Assembly: GCA_038496445.1 (NCBI GenBank)
Contig: JALMLS010000322.1
Span: forward strand, 186,001-250,000
Reading direction: 5' to 3'
DNA from: Trichosphaerium sp. ATCC 40318
Taxonomy: Eukaryota; Discosea; Flabellinia; Trichosidae
DNA length: 64,000 nucleotides
Below are positions 23,957 to 35,891 of the stretch, piece by piece. The notes beneath the pieces are model-generated. The model saw only the letters and a program-made list of their open reading frames with translations. It ran no database searches and was not told the DNA's origin. Made by a program: the position numbers and the translations under genes. Positions within the stretch are counted from its first letter, which is position 1. Each line of letters begins with the position of its first letter.

Positions 23957-26900
23957 ATGAGCACAACGCTTATCTCTGGAAACAAAGTCTGTTCATCTAT
24001 TGGATATGGTACGGTTTCTTTAACCTCTTGCTCTTCTCTGTTGCTCCGTTTTCTCCTCTCACACTTTTTGCTCCATTAGGCTTTAGCGACGCTTGCTTTG
24101 TCTATCCTATAACGCCACAACAGTACTTGGGTCAAAGCCTTGTTACCAAAGAAGAGGAAGGCGCTGAGAACGCATACGGCAATGTAACAAAAGTACGTTG
24201 TTTTTTTTTTGTTTTTTCACGAAAACCAAAAAGAGAAAACGGAGTTTTTACTGACTTTGTGTAAAGGTTAAATTGCTTGAAACAAGAGCTGGCGCAGGAG
24301 CTTTATTAGCTGGTGCAGCTTTGGGTGGATTAAAAGTTTCTGCTTACCTCTCATCGAAGGTACGACGCAATTTGATTACTGGTATTTTTTTTTGTTGCAT
24401 TTTTCTCACTGTTTTTAAAGAGCCTTATCTGGATGATTCCAACACTCTTCCGTTTAACTTCAAAACGTGTTCCTGCTGTACTCCACGTAGAGTCTTACGC
24501 TATTGATGATGAGCTATCTCTAAGAAGAGATCTAACAGATGTACTCACAGTGAAGGATTCAGGTGTATTAATCATAAACTCAAAATCAGTACAGGTACGT
24601 TAACAAGTAAAGAAAAAAAAAAGGACTTTCTAGATTTTTTGTGAACGAATTCACAAGTCAGCGTATTAATACCGTTAAATAGGAATGTCATGATATGTCT
24701 ATTGTTTCTCACGTGCTAGCTCAAAAATTAAATAAACCAGCACTTCATGTATTTGACGGTGTATGGACAAGCAACGAGGTTAACAAAGCGAATGTACTAT
24801 CAACAGCACAACTAGAGAAACTAGTAAAATCAAATATTTTTTCCGCTTCGAATAAAACACCAAGCGATGTCATTGAAGAAACGCTATCAAGTCTTACAAC
24901 TGTTCTTGGTAAAGAATACAAACCATTCGAATACACAGGACCATCAGACGCCGAAACTATTTTAGTCACAATTGGTGCACGTGCGTACAAAGAAAAATCT
25001 CGGAGTCCAAGACAATTTTTTTAACGCATTAATAGAATCACCTGTTTTCGAATCTGCTATTCAAAACTTTTCTGGTAAAGTTGGCGTTGTATCTGTTAGA
25101 TTTTATCGTCCTTGGTTATCCAAAAAATTCCTACAAGCTCTCCCACAAACCACAAAACGTGTAATCGTTTTAGAAAACAGCAATCAAGCAAGGTACAAAT
25201 AATTTGAAACAATTACTCTCGTTTCTCACTATTCTCTCAGAGCTGGAAGAGGTGCTCTTTTCCGAGATGTCGCAGGATCATTCTATTCCAATCAATGGGA
25301 AAATCAAGTACCAGAGATTACACCAGGTGAGTTTCAGTAGAAGTCTAGCAGATCGCACTTCATTGTACTTAACTTTTTTATAGTTGCTGTACCACTTGAT
25401 GCTCAGTTGACGCCACATTTCGCAGAACACATCATCATGACTGCTTCTAATGGAGAGTGTATTGATCTGAGCTCAATTAACGAAAAGACTACAGACTTAC
25501 GCCTTATTGATAACAATACTCGACAAGCTGTATTCTGGGATTTGAAATCTGCTAAAATCCAAGAAGATACTTTAGACTTACTTGGACGTAACTACAGTAC
25601 GCAAACATTTCATTAATTAATTCACTAATATACTGTAGACGGCGTACAAGGATATTTCGCTTATGACAACTTCGAACATGTACGTTAGTCATCCTTAAAC
25701 TAGTTTCTCTTCAAACAACTTTTCTTCGTTTTTTCTTATTTCTCACTGTTTCTTGTTAGGGTGAGATTATTAAAACACACGTGAGATTTGGAGATTCCAT
25801 AGAAAACGCACCATATGATGTACAAGACGCAGATATTGTTATGTGCAACGATGCCAAGATCGTAAAGCGATACGATGTTTTAAGTTCTATTGGAGACAGG
25901 AGCACTTTTATCCTAAATACTACATGGAAACAAGATGAACTTGTCCGCGAGCTTCCATTCTCAGTCAAACAAGACTTGTTTCAAAAGAAGGTACATGTTA
26001 TACTCTACTATTGCTTATGAACTAACTTGTATTGTAGAGTCAAGTTGTGACTGTAGATGCTCAAAGAATTGCTACCCAAGTCGGTCTCTCCGCTCAACAA
26101 GTCATGCAAGCTGTATTCCTCAACATTGTATCTCCTGAAGCATTAACTGATGCTCTCACAAAGCAACTCGCAAAGGCTTCAAGGGCTGGAACTGTTGATG
26201 TAGTTAAATATCACATCAACAAAGGCATTAACAATATTGCGGTTGATCCTACATGGCTTGACGAGTCTGCTTCTGATTCAGGTTCAGATACATCAGAACC
26301 ACTTGAAACACCAATAATATCTGTTGTCGGAACACAAATGTCATTGCGTGCCTTTGAAAAGAAAGAACGCACTCAAAACGTTCAAGTAAGTTACCAAATT
26401 TATTGATTTGTTTTTCAAGCACGTGATTTAATAACAAACTTTTTAGGTCGGCAAATGGTATAAGGCATGTCTTCCTTTCATATTCAAGGAACACTATAGT
26501 ACTGAACTCAAGCTTAGACCTGATATTGTTGGTAAGCCTTTATCCTTCGAAACCTCTTTTCTTACCGCCAAAAACCACTCACACGTGTTTCCTAGGTCAT
26601 GGTCCTTATCTTGTAACTTTGACAGACAACGTTCGTCTTACACCTAACAGCTACCATCGTAATATCTTTCACTTGGAATTCGATACAACTGGCACTAACT
26701 TGAAATACGAAATCGGTGATGCTCTCGGCATCCATGCTCATAATGATAAACAAGAAGTAGAAGATTTCTTTAACTTCTATGGCATCCAATCAGATGATAC
26801 AGTGATTCTTAGCTCTGGAGATTCAGACAATATCAGAACAGTAGGACAAGTCTTCACTCAAGAACTTGACCTTTTTGGTCGTCCAAGTAAACGTTTCTAT

Positions 26901-27968
26901 GAACAGATGGCTCAATGGGCCAGAAATGGCGCTGAGAAGGTACGCACTTATCTAGTGGTTTTAGTTTAATGCTGTGAGCTAACGTTGTCATACAGGCTCG
27001 TCTCAGATGGATCATTGGCGCTGAAGGAACTGACGACTTCAAGAAACGTGTTGAAGATACAGTCACGTTTGCTTCATTACTAAGAGAGTTCCCATCCGCT
27101 CATCCATCAGTACAAGAACTTGTTAGATCTATTCCAGCTATAAAGCCAAGACACTACTCAATTGCTTCTTCGAGTACGCTTTTAAAACTCTATCATAACT
27201 CTTTGTTTCTTATTCTGTCTTTAGTGAAGATGAACCCAAACAGCGTCCACTTGTTGGTCGTATTGGTTGACTGGAAAACATCTTCTGGAGAGAAACGTAT
27301 TGGACAAGCAACGAACTACTTATCAAAACTCAGACGTAAGAAATCCCTTCACCAAAACAAATTACTTTCGCACAAAGCTAATGACTTCTTCTAGCAAATA
27401 CAAAGGTGACTGTTTCTGTCATGCACTCTATCTTGAAGCTTCCGCCAAATCACACAGACCCTGTAATAATGGCAGGTCTTGGTACCGGTATGGCTCCATT
27501 CCGTGCCTTTATTCAAGAAAGAGCTGCAATCAAAGCATCGGGACAAGAAGTCGGACCAATGATTCTTTACTTTGGTGCAAGATACAGAAAAGAAGAGTAT
27601 TTATACGGTGAAGAACTTGAAGCATACCTTGCAGATGGTGTCCTAACACACCTACGTCTTGCATTCTCACGTGATCAAGATAAAAAGGCACGTGATTTTG
27701 AATCAAAGTAGTCCCGATTTTTACCTTTTTCTCACAATCTCTGTAGGTTTACATTCAACACAAGATTGAACAAGATGCTGAGCCTTTGCATAATTATTTG
27801 AAAGAAAACAGAGGCAATTTTTATTTATGTGGTCCTACATGGCCTGTACCTGATGTACGCAAAGCAATAACAGATGGCTTTGTAGCACAAGGTATGGAAG
27901 AAAATGATGCCACACAATATGTACAAAAGCTAAAGGATGACGAGAGATACATACTCGAAGTCTACTAA
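23957..27968 (+). CDS. MET10: Sulfite reductase [NADPH] flavoprotein component (Met10 type)
   Basis: About thirteen exons encode roughly 1,000 residues. The N-terminal half has pyruvate:ferredoxin-oxidoreductase-like segments (ETRAGAGALLAGAALGG, ALHVFDGVW, FAEHIIMTASNGE). The C-terminal half is a ferredoxin-reductase-type FAD/NADPH module with KPRHYSIASS, an NADPH loop MAGLGTGMAPFRAF, YFGARYRKEEYLY and the terminal RYILEVY. As in fungal Met10 there is no flavodoxin domain; that domain would sit on the beta subunit. The enzyme passes electrons from NADPH for six-electron reduction of sulfite to sulfide in methionine/cysteine synthesis. The last intron (27688-27746) is GC-AG: the exon ends RDQDKK before GCACGTGAT, and no GT donor keeps VYIQHKIEQ in frame. 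An apparent frame break at 24975-25030 is an ordinary intron (GTGCGT to ATTAATAG). Confidence 0.9.
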
Positions 27969-28924
27969 AAGAAAAAGAAAGAAAACAAAAATAAATCTAT
28001 TTGTATAAACGACTTACACCATTGCGTTGGGGCACGTTTACAAACATAGGTCTTGGCACTTCGTAACATTGAAAACTTCAACGGTTTAATAACAATGTAC
28101 TACAACAAATATAGGATATGGCTTAATTGCCAAATCCATTTTCGGCCAAATCCCCGTATTTATCTGAATTTTACTAGGGTTAGGGTTTCGGAAGGCCACG
28201 AACCGGACTGAAAGTGCTCGGGAACAGTAGATACAATGTATTTATTGTGTTTGCAAACATGTTTGTCGTTTTTACAGATACAAAATTTCGCTGACACTTG
28301 ACGCGTTATGTGTTGGGTTTATTTACTCCTGTGATTGCGTAAAAACAACTTAAAAAATGACTCCGACGTTCATAGACAAAAAAAAAAGTTCGCTCTCGTA
28401 CCCACGTGCCCAATCACATTAATAGAGTAGCCTCTACGTAGCAGGTCCAAAGCCTCCAGCATTGTTTGAGCTCAAAAAGTAGATGTGATGGGTTATTTTT
28501 AAAATATAACGGTAAAAACGTACTAAATTGAGTTTTTATCGCACCAATAATCATACAAGAAACTAGCACATCTCATGGGAACGCAAGAGCTTCATAGGTG
28601 GAGGTGATAAATAGTACACGCGATTTTTGTTGACGGGATTATCCAATATTCCACACCCTACAACAAATATGCTGTACAGGCAGTAAAGCTTGACTTTCGA
28701 TAAAATCGAAGTAGAAGAATAGCACCATAAAATCACTTGCATTACACATGTACCAGACTGGTTTGACCACCGCTTTAGCATTTCCATGATGTATTTACCT
28801 ACAATTTATGGATGGACCAATAACTAAGGAAAAGTTTGGTTGGTGTTTTGTTGTTCACTTAATTTAATGTTGCGAAAGCATTGCTTAATAATGTTATTGC
28901 TTCGGTCTTATATCTGCGTGAAGC
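27969..28924. other. Intergenic region, no gene seen
   Basis: About 950 bp between sulfite reductase and the next F-box gene. Frames are short on both strands. It contains a short telomere-like run (AGGGTTAGGGTTT, about 28176-28188) and one CACGTG at about 28403. No RNA gene was recognised. Confidence 0.45.
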
Positions 28925-29869
28925 ATGTTCCAGAGCTTGCCTGACGATGTTATTTACTGTATTTATTCCCGTACAAACAGTATGACCACTTTTAGGCTGA
29001 TGGAGACTTGTTCAGCCTGTTTCACCATATCAAAGTCTCTAACAATATGGAAACGCGTAAGTATGCGCATTTTAGCCCTCTACGTTTATCGAAATCGTTA
29101 ACCGAAGCAGATTTTTTACACACTAGTTCCAGAGTGCTTAGAACAACCAGAACCGCAATCATATGATGAATGGAGGCGGTTATGTGTCCAAATAGAATAT
29201 TTACGAAAGCATACCGACAACAAACCATCAGTGTACTTTGACACTCTGTTACGGTACGCAAAGAGCAAATAAAACAGTAATTAAGCGTTATTTTGCTTAC
29301 TTCCACCTTTAAACAGAGCAGGAAATGATATAAGTTCTCGTTACTTTCTGATGCTCTTCCGCACCGACTCTGGGAGTGATTTGAACACTGCAAGCTTTAT
29401 GGCGAGTGTACAATACACATTGAAGCTAACAGGGAAAAAAATACGTTGTCTTGTTTGTTGCATGGACACAATCAAAAAATATCTTCCGACACATTTTGAA
29501 AATCTAAGGTAAGTTGTATCTTGCTACTGTTGCATTTGTTCCAAAGGTTTTTACTCTGGTTAGAGAACATTTATTCGTGTATAAGCGTATGTGTATGGAT
29601 GTTGCAAATGCATTAGTTGTTCTTGGACTCCCAAGCGTGGAGGAGGTTAAAGAGGATCCAACAAAATATTTGGCGCAAATAAAATACGCACGTGGTTTTT
29701 TTTTTTCACGTCTTGTACTCACTTTGTTGTACTAATACTACTAAAGGCGCTACTAGGAATAAATCCACGATACAAGTTTACAGAAAAAGATAAACGGACG
29801 GTGCAATCGCTGATTGAAGTAACCAAAGAACCAGACTTTATCCAGTATTGGGATAGAATTAAAAACTGA
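28925..29869 (+). CDS. F-box protein
   Basis: Five exons give about 225 residues. The protein starts at once with an F-box: MFQSLPDDVIYCIYSRTNSM followed by a Cys/Phe-rich helix and SLTIWKR. The rest (QSYDEWRRLCVQIEYLRKHT, then CLVCCMDTIKKYLPTHFENL) is helical, with no repeat I recognise. Donor choices CGCGTAA|GTATGC and CTAAG|GTAAGT with the acceptor GGTTAG keep a single frame to the TGA at 29869. It should act as a substrate adaptor of an SCF ubiquitin ligase. Confidence 0.65.
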
Positions 29870-30240
29870 ATTTCATAGCATATTAGTTGTTCGTGGAGGA
29901 AAAGACAACCAATATCCAAGATAGTAGCAATGACTTGACGTGTTCAAATAGTGATACTTGCTCTAGTTCAACCTGCTACGGCAACTTTGCTTAACTCAAA
30001 TCAACGATTTTGATCTGTGTTGGGTCCTTTCTTTTCAAGTATTCTTCATTCGGATATCGATAAACAATGGTTGTAGTACAAGCAATGGAACTTACTCTAA
30101 ACGCAAAATAATAGCTAAGAAAAGTGCATCAAGTTGAGTTTGAGGTTTGACCAATAAACGTTTTTTACTCAAACAATAGTGTCCCATTTGCCTTTGACTT
30201 AATGGTTTGGTACTAAGTAGCTCTTCTGCATTTTCTCGCT
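29870..30240. promoter_or_regulatory. Upstream region of the PPR-like gene
   Basis: About 370 bp with no coding signal. It should hold the terminator of the F-box gene and the promoter of the PPR-like gene. No specific site was recognised. Confidence 0.35.
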
Positions 30241-32658
30241 ATGCGCGTATTTCGTACGTCTTTGTACGTATACCGGCGACCTACCACGCTGGTTTGCAGG
30301 CACAACGCCATTAAAAGCGTAAAAGTACCCTATAAGTTCAAATTCAACTCTGTGCGCCTACGGAATGTGGTCAGAACGTACTGCAAAACGTACAATACCA
30401 ATTATACCGAATTTGTTGATAAGCCTAAAGCCCAAGTCTTCTCAGCAGATAGAGAAGCATGGTTGGAATCCGTCAAAGACGCTACGCATGGGTGAGTTTA
30501 GAGTTGGAAGTAGCGCTATACGCCTTCAAATCGATTGTTTACCTTTAATTTCGTTCGTGTCATGCGTAACTGATCATTTTAGTGGCAAGGTTCATCGAGG
30601 TTTTTTTTTCACAAAGCTACGCCGCGCAATAGACGGTGGAAGTATAAGAACAATAGAACAACGCATTTCTGAGATGGAAGTACGTTTTCTCTTTTGTTCT
30701 TTCTTGTTTTCGTCTTTTTCATTATTTTTACGCTATCACTAGAATGCTGGTTTCGAACTAGACTCGTATTGTCTGTTTTTGTACGTCATTCTTAAACAAG
30801 CTTTTTTCCCTTGTTCCTATCGTACTCCACTCGCTTTAATGACTCAATTCGCAAACTTAAGAGTAACGAGAAATGCGTAATTGCGTGTGGAAGGGAAAAC
30901 GTGACATTTTGTCCTGACAAGCAAAAAAAAACTTCATTGCAAGTTTTTGACACTTTGACAGAAAAAATGCCAACAGATTTTCTGCCATACTTTATACTCG
31001 ATACTACTAAGCGCCAATATTTTCTTTTGCTTTAGTAGTATAAAGGATATATTTAGTTGATTAAAATATAATTTGTGTTTATTCTACACGTGCGGGTTAA
31101 CCTGTATTTATTTTTTTTTTAGGATATTAAATAAAATAGTTCGTAGAAAGCACACCACAAGCCATGTCGAAACTTTTATTCTTAAGTGCTATGATAAATT
31201 CCGGGTTATTGTTAAGGAGGATACTGAAGGACCTGAAAAACAAGTACATGGTTATCACGCTTTGATGGAGTACTTTTTAAATGATGATAATCCAGAAGAA
31301 GCTCTGTACGACCTTTTTTTTTTTGTTTTTTCTTCAAGTGAGATACTATTTGTCAAAATAATTTTTAATATCGTTTTTTGGGTACACATTAAGTATATTT
31401 ATGCGTGATAAAACAGAGAAATATCAATAACGCCTAGTTGGTGAACAAATTGTTTCTCTTTTTTTTTTTTTTTTTCATTACAAAACGAAGATTGACGATT
31501 TTATTTTGACGTTATGATTAGGCGTATACTTCAAGATTTAGTAGAAGATGGAGCTAAACCAACACAACAAACTATTAAACTACTACTGGGCCATACTGGT
31601 GGCGAAAAAGAACAGATTGAAAACGTTTTAATGTTAATGAAAGAATATGATGTTCCTCTTAATTATAAAATATGTAATGAGGTAATAAGAGTTGCTTTAA
31701 AAGTAGATAAAGTAGAACTTGCCGAAGAATGGTTAATGACTATGATAATATCAGAAGACGAAGATACAAAACCAAGAGGAGCTTCACTTGGGTTTTTTCT
31801 TGAACACGCATATAATAAGCTAGATGCTAAGCTTGCTCTTAAATTTTGGAATATAGTAGTCAAAGCTGGAATGTTGTACGTTCACTTTTTTTTTACGTTT
31901 TTTTCCTTTGACCAATTTTTTTTCTTTACGAACAAATTGTTACACGTGCATATTTTTTTTTGGTAAAAACGCTATCTCATACTGTTATTCACATATGTAT
32001 CGTATATATTCACATATACATATAATTGATTAACTGCTATTGAGTACGCTATTTTTCAAAGTGATGAAAAATTGCATTTTGAGTTGGAAAATTGGTTTCT
32101 ACATTTTTTGCTCGTCAAATCGACGTACTCATTGGCTTATGCTCTTCTTTTTGGCCGGTCGTTGCACTATAACGTATTTTAATCACTCAAAGCTCTGTGG
32201 TGTAACGGTCTAGCACGACTCTCTCATGAAGAGTAGACGGAGGTTCAACTCCTCCCTGAGCTATACATTATTTTTATTTCTTCTCGATTTTTTTTTTTTC
32301 ACGCTGTCTATCTACCTGTACCGTTGTCCAATTTTATTCTTCTTCTGTGGTTCATATTTACTTATATTGCTTTCTTTCATGTAGTGTTACAAAAAGACAT
32401 TATGAACGGATTATTTCAGTAATGGTTATTTGTCGCGAGTACAAAGTATCATTGCAATTTTTTGAAAATTACAAGCAAGCTTATAAACCAGATGATATGA
32501 TATTACAGTTAATTCAAGATGTATACAATAAAAAGGATCCAGCAGTTAGGTTAAGGGAAGAATTAATACAAAACAAAGAAAAAGAAGAAGCAGAAGGAGA
32601 AGAAGAAGAAGAAGAAGAAGAAGGAAGAAAGAAAAAAAAATACTCTGCTAAAAAATAA
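30241..32658 (+). CDS. PPR-like helical-repeat protein, probably mitochondrial
   Basis: Six to eight exons run from ATG 30241 to the TAA at 32658. The N-terminus (MRVFRTSLYVYRRPTTLVCR) is Arg-rich and amphipathic, like a mitochondrial presequence. Later exons carry 35-residue helix-turn-helix units similar to pentatricopeptide repeats: ILQDLVEDGAKPTQQTIKLL, VLMLMKEYDVPLNYKICNEV and RIISVMVICREYKVSLQFFE. The C-terminus is a poly-Glu then Lys-rich tail. Such proteins usually bind organellar RNA. The intron at 31876-32384 is 509 nt, far longer than its neighbours, and contains a tRNA gene on the same strand; phases on both sides match (AGM|FVTKRHYER). The intron at 31011-31122 appears to use a GC donor (GCGCCA). 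The junction near 30790-30850 is not settled. Confidence 0.65.
32191..32263 (+). tRNA. tRNA-Met (CAT)
   Basis: The 73-nt cloverleaf has acceptor AGCTCTG/CTGAGCT (one T-T mismatch), a D arm GTG...CAC containing the AACGGTCTAG loop, anticodon stem ACTCT/AGAGT with loop CTCATGA (anticodon CAT), variable loop AGAC, T arm GGAGG-TTCAACT-CCTCC and discriminator A. Internal A- and B-box sequences are present, and T runs follow within 30 nt. It is probably elongator tRNA-Met, because the acceptor does not begin with the A-U pair and GGG/CCC anticodon stem typical of initiators. The gene has no intron and lies inside an intron of the PPR-like gene. Confidence 0.9.
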
Positions 32659-33029
32659 ATTCCCTTATGTTGAAAAATCACAACATGTCTTCTTACCTCC
32701 TTATTGCATTGATGAAAAAGTGGTAGTATTCGAAACTAATTTATTGTCACATTCAAAGTCCTGGACATCAATTGATTACAATAACAAATCATCTTTGTAT
32801 GCAGAGCTCTGCCTTTCTAGCAATAAAAGTCAGCGACACTGGAAAGGTTTATAGTCCGTTGTGTCAGATTCCTTTTCTATTTACAACGCGAACCACGTGT
32901 TAGATTGTAAAACACTTGCAGTTGATCGTTAAGAAACTCAACCAAGCGAAAATCTGGCCTGTAGAATTAGCGCAAAAGGTCAACGCTCATCTTGATCAAA
33001 ACTCGGCAACTATCTACGTTTAACATCAA
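32659..33029. promoter_or_regulatory. Region between the PPR-like gene and the F-box/LRR gene
   Basis: About 370 bp with no supported gene. It should contain the polyadenylation region of the first gene and the promoter of the second. One CACGTG is at about 32894. Confidence 0.35.
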
Positions 33030-34627
33030 ATGACTAACTTCTCAGGCGTTTCAGTGGATCAAGTACTCACGTACTTTCGCGAGGACCATTCAGAGGCGTA
33101 TAATAAAATTACAACAAAACAACGCCCAATATTCTTAAAACAAGTCAAAAGTATCGTACACGCCCGCAAACAACAGTCTTGTAAATCAACTTGACGAACT
33201 TATGTTCAAACAAGAAGACCTCGGCTCTGCTGATGCATGCAAGCACGACAAAGCGCATTCTGAGGATATGGAGCTATCAAAACGGAAGCAAATGGCAGTA
33301 GAGTGCGTACAATATACTTGTTCACTTTTTTATCCAATACTTTCCTGACACAGTCAAAAGGTCAGTCAACAGTTACTCTCGCATTCAAGATTTTCCACCA
33401 GAAGTTATTTCAAATATTCTTCAGTGGACCAAAGGAAAATCTAGATTTGCTGTTGCTCAATCATGTCGTCTAATGGCTGATATCATTCATCATGTTGTTG
33501 GGTATGAAAATGTTCATTTAAAGTGTATCCCAGATATTTTGAAGATACGAGAGTATAAGGGTATCATGAACAATACAACCATTTCATTTGGTCACATCGA
33601 AGAAACTTTGTATTCTATGCTTTCTGGTTGTCGCAAGATTAATGGAAAGTCAAGACACAATCACTTTCACATCAATGATAATGATCTGAAAGCACTTGCA
33701 GGTGTGCATTCTATTACACTTTGGAGTGCCCATGTTACAGATGATGGTATTAAGGCACTCAAAGGAGTACATACCATCAATCTTAGTGATACATCAGTCA
33801 CAGATGAAGGTATCAAGGCACTCAAAGGTGTACATGCCATTGATCTTAGTTATTGTGAACTTATTACAGATGAAGGTATCAAAGCACTCAAAGGAGTACA
33901 TACCATTGATCTTAGTTATTGCGAACTTATTACAGATGAAGGTATTAAGGCACTTAAAGGAGTACATACCATTAATCTTAGTGGTACGTTCTTGAATGAA
34001 GGTATCCAAGCGCTCAAAGGAGTACATAGCATCAATCTTAGTTGTTGTATTGGCCTTTCAATTGAAGATATCAAGGCACTCAAAGGAGTACATACCATTG
34101 ATCTTAGTTATTGTGAACTTATTACAGATGAAGGTATCAAGGCACTCATAGGTGCGCACACTGTCATTCTACACGATTGTGAGAATATTACAGATGAAGG
34201 CATCAAAGTACTGAACGGTGTACATACCATTGATCTTAGTGGTACGTTTGTGACTGAAGGTATCAAGGCATTCAAAGGAGTACATACCATCAATCTTAGT
34301 AATACGTTAGTCACAGATGATGGTATCAAGGCACTCAAAGGCGTACATACCATTGATGTTGCTTACTGTAAACGTATTACAGATGATGGTATCCAAGCAC
34401 TCAAAGGAGTACATGCTATCAATCTTAGTGATACATCAGTCACAGATGAAGGTATCAAAGCATTTAAAGGAGTACATACCATCAATCTTAGTAATACGTT
34501 AGTCACAGATGATGGTATCAAGGCACTCAAAGGCGCACACACTGTCATTCTTTATAATTGTGAGGGTATTACAAATGAAGGTATCAAATCACTCAAAGCA
34601 GTTCATACTAACACCCTTCCGTTATGA
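33030..34627 (+). CDS. F-box/leucine-rich-repeat protein, C-terminus truncated by an insertion
   Basis: Three exons: ATG 33030 (MTNFSGVSVDQVLTYF), a 37-nt intron, then a 60-nt intron leading to the long last exon. An F-box (FPPEVISNILQWTKGKSRFA) is followed by about fourteen LRR units of 21-24 residues with the core GIKALKGVHTIDLSYC, the Cys/His-containing RNI-like LRR type. The repeats are also near-identical at DNA level (33690-34590), so recent unit duplication is likely. The frame ends at 34627 only because a 676-bp element is inserted after the codons for AVHT; the last residues (NTLPL) come from the element. The original reading resumes at 35290. The intact protein would be an SCF adaptor with an LRR substrate-binding solenoid. 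Confidence 0.75.
33690..34590 (+). repeat. Tandem LRR-coding DNA repeats
   Basis: Units of about 66-75 bp share the DNA core GGTATCAAGGCACTCAAAGG and the segment CATACCATNNATCTTAG. Several neighbouring units differ at only a few positions. The pattern suggests unit duplication or unequal crossing over within the LRR exon. Confidence 0.8.
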
Positions 34628-35283
34628 ATACAAGCAATATTCATATTCATTGTCCCGGTAGAGTTCTGATACTAACTACTACTCTTCTATCAACTAACCA
34701 AAGGGACTCAACTTAGACGATGTTTGGGAGGAAGACAAAATGTCTTGTGGCTCTAGCACAGCGCCAAGCATTTGTTATCTATTATACAAGAAACACTTGG
34801 AAAATAAAAGAAAGTTTTACAGGTTTTTAAAACAAATTGAAAAGGAAATTTTTGGGTGGGATGTGGGTGATTGCTGCTCACCATGTTCTTGTACACATTG
34901 TAGGCGTTTGTAGTTGATTTGTGAGTCATACCAAGTCTTACCCAAACGTCTGTAACGGAGAAAACACGTGTACAGCCATAAGCCATATTCATTAATATTC
35001 ATGGGCGTTTGGCGAGTCAGGATGTTGAGGAGCTTTTGGTTTGTAGCACCTAGCGATGTTCCAAATGGATAGATTCAACAAGTTGCATTTGAAAACCGAA
35101 TCGGAATAGTCAACAGAACACCAAAACCCACAAATCCAGTCAAAATCAGCCATCAAATTGCACAATTTTTCGCCCATTTACTGTGCATGAATAATGAATG
35201 ACTTTTTTTAGTCGTGAATATATTTGTGAATGTAGGCTGTATTTGAATATTCAAATTATTCATTCATAACGGAAGGGCGTTAG
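34608..35283. mobile_element. DNA transposon-like element, about 676 bp, with TIRs and target-site duplication
   Basis: The left end (34608-34629) and the reverse complement of the right end (35262-35283) agree at 21 of 22 positions, beginning CTAACACCCTTCCGTTATGA on the left and CTAACGCCCTTCCGTTATGA on the right. The element is flanked by a direct repeat TTCATA (34602-34607 and 35284-35289). It interrupts the LRR frame, which continues on the far side. Subterminal regions are rich in ATTCAT-like motifs. Two short minus-strand frames (35177-34992 and 34992-34753) have protein-like stretches such as ADFDWICGFWCSVDYSDSVF, but no transposase motif is recognised. It is probably non-autonomous (MITE-like). 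The 6-bp duplication does not settle the superfamily. Confidence 0.85.
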
Positions 35284-35369
35284 TTCATACCATTGACCTT
35301 ACTGCTTGTACGGGTATTACAAACATAGGTATTGATGTACTTGCAGGTGCACATACCATAGCTACGTGA
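35284..35369 (+). pseudogene. Displaced 3' end of the F-box/LRR gene
   Basis: Directly after the inserted element the sequence continues the LRR pattern (IDLTACTGITNIGIDVLAGA) and reaches a TGA at 35369. Removing the element and one copy of TTCATA would join it in frame with the truncated gene, so it is the orphaned last repeat of that gene. Confidence 0.8.
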
Positions 35370-35891
35370 CTGGCCTTATTTTATTTTGTCACTAGCCTTT
35401 TGGTATGTTGTGACATTCATTTCAAAATAAACACAACTTCTAAGTCTGCATCTTATAATCTTGCGTGGTGTAGAAGTAGTTGAGCAATGAACTTTTTTTG
35501 ATACGTTTAAGCATGTTTTAAGAGATGTGGTAATAAGACTTGCAGAGACAAACAATACATAATAACTTTATAACAGAAGGGTTTAGATCTTTCTATTTTG
35601 TAAATACAAATAATTGTGCTCAATATTATGTAGCCTTCAAGTTAAGTCAAAATGTCGCCAAAATTTGTGCTTTTATTTGCTAAAAGGTAGTCACAATGTT
35701 AACTTGAAGGGCACACAATATTGCGGTTGTTAGGTGTATTTTGTCTTGGCTTATTGTGTGGAGTTTTTTTTATTGTACATTTTGTTTTTGTTCAGGAAAA
35801 CTTTTATCAAAAGCTGTCTTGTATTTTAGTCTTGTGAATGCTATCAACCCTTCAATCTAATACAATCATAAGCGAAAAACAATTACGACAA
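35370..35891. other. Intergenic region with an imperfect inverted repeat
   Basis: No gene is visible in these 520 bp. An imperfect inverted repeat pairs 35621-35645 with 35699-35723 (core GCCTTCAAGTTAA against TTAACTTGAAGGGC, with outer CAATATT arms) around a loop of about 53 nt. It may be a small MITE remnant or a structured 3' end. Confidence 0.5.

Noticed and set aside
24960-25030. Apparent frameshift in the sulfite reductase gene
   Set aside because: An ordinary 55-nt intron (GTGCGT to ATTAATAG) restores the frame.
28176-28188. Telomere-like AGGGTTAGGGTTT
   Set aside because: Only two units; expected by chance or as a minor promoter motif, not evidence of an interstitial telomere.
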